Shown in pieces: positions 58,421 to 64,000 of a stretch of DNA of 64,000 nucleotides (within the stretch, counting starts at the first letter, position 1; each line of letters starts with the position of its first letter). The stretch is from Diogma glabrata (Eukaryota > Arthropoda > Insecta > Diptera > Cylindrotomidae). The notes below the pieces were generated by a model. It was not told the DNA's origin, searched no databases, and saw only the letters and a program-made list of their open reading frames with translations. A program made the translations under genes and the position numbers. The DNA is taken from the NCBI GenBank assembly GCA_963693315.1, contig OY856186.1:74315475-74379474 (forward strand), given 5' to 3'.

Positions 58421-59050
58421 CTTTTTCTTGTAGATATTTTTTTAATTTGGCTTTGAGTACTTTGGATAGTCGGTTTTTAGGATGACGTGTGGCGGATTGG
58501 TTTAGGTTTAGCTATCATTTCACCTGAGCTTGCTGCGTTTCGCTACTAAATCGTGGACTTGGTTGTTACATATATGTTTGGTTTTAATGGAGCTGGTGGT
58601 TGTGTACTTTGTTAGTGCTAGTTGAAGTGTGTTAGTAATGTTTGCTATATATTCTCATCAATGAACTTTGGGGATGGTAAGCTAAGATGTAAAATCTACA
58701 TAATTTCTATGTGGTTTCAGAAAGATTTCCAGTCAGTGTTAAATTTGGATAATGTGATGGAGTTCAGCACTAGTGAACTACACAGTTCGAAAATAACAAA
58801 AAAGTCATCGACAGAGAGGCCATTTATGGATTTAACGTCTGTAATCTTACAGTAATTTTTGGATAGGATCAGCTTTAAGATAGAGCAGTTTTACCAAGGG
58901 ATTAAAGCAAGTTGGTTGACCATATGATGAATTAACAGGAGATTGTGATTGGAGTTTAATAGGTCGTTCAATGCACTGCCGTAGCTCTTGTGTGTTCCAA
59001 TTACGGTGTTTTATGGTATAGTCGTCAACTTGCAGCATGTGTTACAAAGG
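58421..59050 (-). pseudogene. Jockey-like LINE endonuclease/linker region
   Basis: Between ORF1 and RT. The linker reads VAKRSKLR, then RHPKNRLSKVLKAKLKKYLQ and, near 58410, YFWAIL before the RT; KR..R.KW....P..K...N.L.. is the common jockey pattern. The frame 59038-58847 (VDDYTIKHRNWNTQELRQCI) may be the start of the endonuclease. The endonuclease is too short for an intact domain, so a deletion is likely. Confidence 0.55.
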
Positions 59051-59057
59051 AGGTGAT

Positions 59058-59570
59058 TTAATTTCGGATAAGTTGTACTGCTAATTTTTTATGTTCAATA
59101 CTGAATTTGAGTTTGGACTCTTTAATGGTTATGATGGTTCCTAGCATAAATTGAAAGTAGAAAGTGATACTGGTGGAACTTGTGACTGTCGTGAGATTGT
59201 CGATGGTGTTATATATAATTAACGTATGTGGATTGCATTTGGTGAATTTGCAATTCGTTGTTGCTAGAAGTTTATCGTCGGTTCTTGTGCTATAGATAAA
59301 TGATTTGCGTGCTGGTATTTGAATTTGGTGATGATGATTATTCAGCACATTCTTTGGGGTTTGCTATGTGAGAGCTATTACAGTTAAAACATTCTGCTAT
59401 GCCTTATGTAGTTTGACGCATAATTTCCTCTTCCTTGTGATTCTAGACGTATATAACGTACTGTGGGTTCTGCTTGCAATTTGAGACTACATGCCCATAT
59501 TATTGGCAGCTGAAGCACTAGATGTACTCTTTTACTGCTGAAGAGAAAAGTTGTCATGACACGATTCACA
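59058..59570 (-). pseudogene. Jockey-like LINE ORF1 zinc-knuckle region
   Basis: CFSCQ.YGHVVSNC (59476-59517, minus) is a CX2CX4HX4C knuckle with one internal stop, followed by a decayed QCVKCGENH-like stretch (QYVIYV.NH). A further motif CFNCNSSHIANPKEC lies at 59347-59391, matching the third knuckle C.NC...H.ANY.GC. This CCHC trio is typical of ORF1 in Jockey-type LINEs, and order and strand fit the linker and RT that follow. Confidence 0.8.
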
Positions 59571-59599
59571 TTTTTCTTGCAGAGTCCTGATATTAGTAG

Positions 59600-62500
59600 A
59601 TTCCTTTGTATGTTGTGCTGCGGTGCTCAAGTTTTTATTTCTCGGCCTATTTATATCCGGCATATGGTACATTGTACAAGTCTAGAAAAGCTACAAAGAA
59701 TGATTCGACACTTTAATTCGACGATAATTGAAGAAAGTTTTATTTTATTGCTAAATTGGGTGGAACCTGTATTTTTCAAGGGCTAGAACCTGTTAGATGT
59801 TGGGATATTGTAATCTGATATGTACTTTTTGATGGAACTATCTTTATGGATATTATCTTTCTTCCTTTCTAGGACATTTGTGTTATTCCTTTAACACTTA
59901 AATGTTATGTTGTTGTTGTGTATTTTATTTGGTATTTTGTGCGCATATGCCACAATTTGATTAACGTCGATTGTAAAGTGAGAGTTTCAAAATAAACATA
60001 AAAGAAGAAATGTTGGTGAATGCCTCTGCTCTGCATGTGTCCATTCATAAATACATATTTGATTTGATGTGTTTTGCAGTTGTAGATTAAATTGAATATT
60101 GTAATTGTAATAATATGTTTGAAACTTTGACACCAAGATACAAAAGATTATTAAATGCATCGAGAAACTGCATAGCAAAAATTTGCGGTGATAGATGGTC
60201 TGTGTATAACTGTCGCCGAGCGACAATATATGAGTATATCATCACTCTGAATTGAAAAAGTAGCAATATTCTAAACATTAAATATGATAAATCTAATTCA
60301 GTAAATTATTTGTAATATAACATCACCCCGATGGAAAATCTCCCATCAAGAATAAAATAAGAACTGAATCTAAAAAATTATGGTGCAAATTATGAAACTT
60401 TTAAATAAAAAATAAATAAATCTTTCTAACAAAAATTGTTTTCGATTAAGTTTGATAACCAAAATTCGGAAATAAAATGTATATAAATGAGATTTTTGGC
60501 ACACTTACAATTTAATGATCGAACCAAAAATTTATGACAGTTTGTTTTTAATTTTTTATCAAATATTACAAAAAACGATTTTTTTAAAAAATTAAATGAT
60601 AAATTTTTTGAAATAAATTCGATTATACGAAAAAAAGTTGATTTGAGTGTAGTGTGTCATTTATTTCAACCCCCTTTATGTAGTGTGTCAGTGTATACGA
60701 TTGTGCGACCGTTTACTTTTAGTTCAATAATTGCCATTCCACTCCTCAACGCCGGTCAGGAACATATTTTGTGTACAAAACTCAATCTTAAGAAAATCAA
60801 AACAGGAAAAATAGACACTTTTGGGTTACGAATCTTTAAAAATTAAATTTTTGAAAAATTGAAACTTAAAAATTAAATAGACTTATGTGAAAGAAGTGAA
60901 TAATTTAATGCATCAGTAAGGCACTCGATAATTTCAAGTTTATGAACACTTCAAAAAATTTTACAAAAAACTTAAATTATAAAATTTTATGGTGCTAAAC
61001 AATCAAAAAATTTATGAACACTATTGATGCAGAAATAAAACATTGCGAGGATATCATTAATACTCTGAAATTTATACGATGTTGCTGTCTAAGATCTTAG
61101 TCGCCAAAATATGAACTTACTTGCTGCGGATACCACTCTTAAATTTTTGTTCACAAAATTGGAGAATCAGCACACCGAATTGGACAACTAGTTCTTATCG
61201 AGCCTAAAAAAACTAGGAGTTTGTAGATTTGACCTTATATTATGTAACGACGGACTATTTCGAGTTTAACTCTAAAATAATAGTTTTCATATTGAAATAA
61301 ATCCACTAATTTGCTAATTTGTTTCGGTTCCGGCCTTTAAATTCAAAGAAACAAACAAGCATTTAGGTGTGCTATAAGTTAATATCAATGGTGTGCTATA
61401 TCATAATATCAATCAATAGAAATTTTTGTTTTGTAAAGCTTAGTCATAATATCATATGTAGACGGAATACAGTTGTGCATTTATTAGTAATAAGACTGAT
61501 TGTCTGTATTTGGAGGGGAATATTTTCTCGTTTGAGTACATATGCTTATTGAGATGATACATGGAAATGGAAATTTGGATTGGAAATTTTTAAATTGTGT
61601 ACGATGAAAAAGATGAGAACAGAGGAAATAATAGATGGAGAATCTTACTATATATATACTCGTTCATTTTGTTTGATCGAGAAGATTATTATATAAAATC
61701 GTAAAGATATTGTAACATGCTCTCTTTTGTAATTTAATATTATTAGAAAAATTAAAATCAAAAGGAGCACATTGTAGAAATTTCTTTTTGTAAATTTGTT
61801 TTTTTTTTTGGTGGATTGAGAAAATAAGTAGATAAATAAATTAATGAATTGGAAATATTCTCACCACTCACGAGTGATAAGTGTTTTAAGATATTCAATC
61901 GTCATCTAAGGGTATTGAAAAATGTTTTGGGAAAGATTTGCATAAGTTTGAAAATTTCAAAAGGAAATATGGATAAAATATTAGAGTCAATAGCAGAGAG
62001 GGATATGAATTCAAATATAACAACGGAGCCAAAAGTTAATGGACAATGAACGAACACCTGATGTATAACAATAATTCTAGAGCTATTTATGTGGGCAAGG
62101 AGTGGATCATCATATATAAACTTATTAATGTAAGCTTTGTTAAACTTACTTTCATAATTTTTTTTTGATTTAATTTACATAGTTTTTTTTGTAATTGTGA
62201 AATTTTTTAGTGTTAATTTATTTTGTTTGTTAGTCAAATTTTAATGTCGTTTTGTCAATAGAATTTTTTTGAATATCTGTTTTATTAATAACTGTGATAA
62301 CATAAGAGATTTCCGTAGACAGGATTCCCAATATTTTATATAAAAAGTTCAATTCTGTACAATTATTTGGCTTAAAATATTTGCAAATACCGGTAAACAG
62401 CTTTATGACAAATTTAAATTTTGCCATGCGTGTTCAAAAACAGAATTAATTCAATAAGCCGAAAGAAAAATTCAATAAGAATTAAACTTACGAAATGACC

Positions 62501-64000
62501 ACGATTAATGCTATAGTCGTTTTTTGTAGTTGTTTCTTCACTTATTGGGAAGAAGAAGTGAACTGTTTAATATTTCTCCTAATTTTTATTAAGAAAAAAA
62601 ACTAAAATTACTAGAATTATTATGCAGTCCACTTTTCTTCCCAGCAAATGTAATTGGTCCATGGTCCTTCGAGCCGGATAATGGACAATCTTCAAATAAA
62701 TTTTGATAGATCATTTTTATTTAAATTTATCATAAACAAAAAGTATTACAATATAAAATTAGCAACACCACACCACGAAGATGATTGGTGTTGTTAAGAA
62801 GGGAAAATAGAAAAAATAAAAAAAAAACAAGTGAGTCGATTAATATAATTGTTAGAGAAGTAGCTGGTAAAATTCGTTAATAAATAAACATATTGTTTAA
62901 AAAATTTAATTGTTTGTTATCAAAATCAAATTATTAGAATTATTATACAGGAACGTCGAATATTTGCAACCGATTGATAGCTGAGTTATTATTTTTCCAA
63001 TGTTAACATAAATTAGTATTTCACACATCAAAAACCTGCTTAAGATAACAGGAAGGAAAGCACATCTTTTACTATAATTTATTTCTATGTCATTTTCTTT
63101 TCATTAAGAAAATTTCATCAATTGCACTTAAAATTTTTATGTTTTTAATGTGGCAAATGAGTGTGGTGATGGCATGTTAAGTACATGAAAATGATTTTAA
63201 TTTTTTGATATATAATTGCAATCAATTTCAACTGTAATCAGAAAAAGGAGAAAGTTTGGAATTTTACTGCAGATATATGGATTTGCATTAATTACTTTTG
63301 CTTAATTTCTAGTCTGCAGTTTACAGTTATATCAAATTGATTTGAAACAGTTTGATTTATATCTACGATAAAAAAAATTGTTAAGAAAACACAGTTTGAG
63401 AATGAAGTACATGCACTCGACTCAAACACAAGGCTTGCTATTTTAATGAACATGGAAATATGATGATTTTGATAAACTGAATGAAGGTGAGGAGATAAAT
63501 TCCATTTAAAAAAAAAATAAATAAAATTGTAAAAAACAGGAGAAGCGAAAATATTTCATATTTCATTAATTTTTTTCATTTTCAAAGAACTTCTGGTGTT
63601 ACGAGAAGAACAAATAGGGCGGGACTGAATATAACACATCACATACTATTGGATGATAATTTTTTACTTTGCGTAACAACAATGTTTGTGGTCACATCTT
63701 ATCGCATATTTGTATGCTATAAATTTTATTAAATTTATTAATACGAAAAACCAGATTGATGATAAAAATTAAAAAGTATTTTTTTATGTATAGAAAAGCA
63801 AGAAGACGGTAGAACGCATGCCAGTATTCATTATTGTTATTTTTATATAGGTAATTATTTTTATGGTTAGCATTATTGAAGGGTTATGAAGACGTAGAAA
63901 ATTTAAAAATGGGTGATATCGTTTTTTTTTATACATGAATAAGAAAATAGATTAATCGGTTTACAATTTGAACTACACTTGTAGGTGTTTTGCGTGGGTT
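59600..64000. other. A+T-rich stretch without recognised gene
   Basis: Frames up to 79 codons (for example 59987-60226 minus, 60643-60846, 61849-62049) show no domains and are near chance expectation. No RNA gene, terminal inverted repeat or tandem array stands out. The window ends inside this stretch. Confidence 0.55.

Noticed and set aside
60643..60846. 67-codon frame with VCHLFQPPLCSVSVYTIV
   Set aside because: No family recognised; length and composition are within chance for this stretch.

Overview
This is an A+T-rich animal window in which I could find no intact host protein-coding gene. Everything that reads as protein is a broken transposable element (TE) or an unassigned fragment. 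The mix is BEL/Pao and Ty3/Gypsy LTR elements, R1-like and Jockey/CR1-like LINEs, a Penelope-like GIY-YIG domain, hAT-type MITEs and a decayed CKN..FC..CG zinc-binding protein. Together with an insect-like U2 snRNA fragment this points to an arthropod, most likely an insect; I cannot name the order. The window is probably an intergenic or very long intronic stretch.

Layout. 1-5200: a 292-bp G-tract tandem repeat, the first copy of a dispersed repeat (called family A here) with a hAT-type MITE nested in it, and a ~630-bp tandem repeat. 7600-12500: plus-strand fragments of two LINEs and a BEL/Pao gag. 13431-15431: a 329-bp satellite-like array, an (AT)n tract and a complete hAT-type MITE with target-site duplication (TSD). 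15521-18410: minus-strand Gypsy pol remnant. 21075-21224: 5'-truncated U2 snRNA pseudogene. 22300-25320: a cluster of palindromes and inverted repeats ending in a ~600-bp foldback with ~255-bp arms. 25600-29020: HARBI1-like and zinc-binding remnants, an inverted-repeat pair, family A copy 2 and a minus-strand LINE. 29950-30500: GC-rich hairpin cluster and a minisatellite. 33840-37714: R1-like LINE 3' end (minus) followed by a recently active-looking but frameshifted BEL/Pao gag-pol (plus). 42490-45000: a second copy of the first Gypsy family, in opposite orientation. 46217-48950: a different Gypsy element with a Lys-type primer-binding site. 49443-51028: family A copy 3. 54871-55450: Penelope-like 3' end with a decayed hammerhead-like motif. 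57780-59600: minus-strand Jockey-like LINE. The remaining stretches are A+T-rich sequence without recognisable content.

The genes do not form a working pathway. What the window records is layered transposition: nested insertions with exact TSDs, one of them checkable against two empty sites in the same window. The strongest candidates for something undescribed are family A (three same-strand copies with two internal variable-number tandem arrays and no coding capacity), the foldback and palindrome cluster at 22.8-25.3 kb, and the two structurally complete hAT-type MITEs with GC-rich subterminal repeats.
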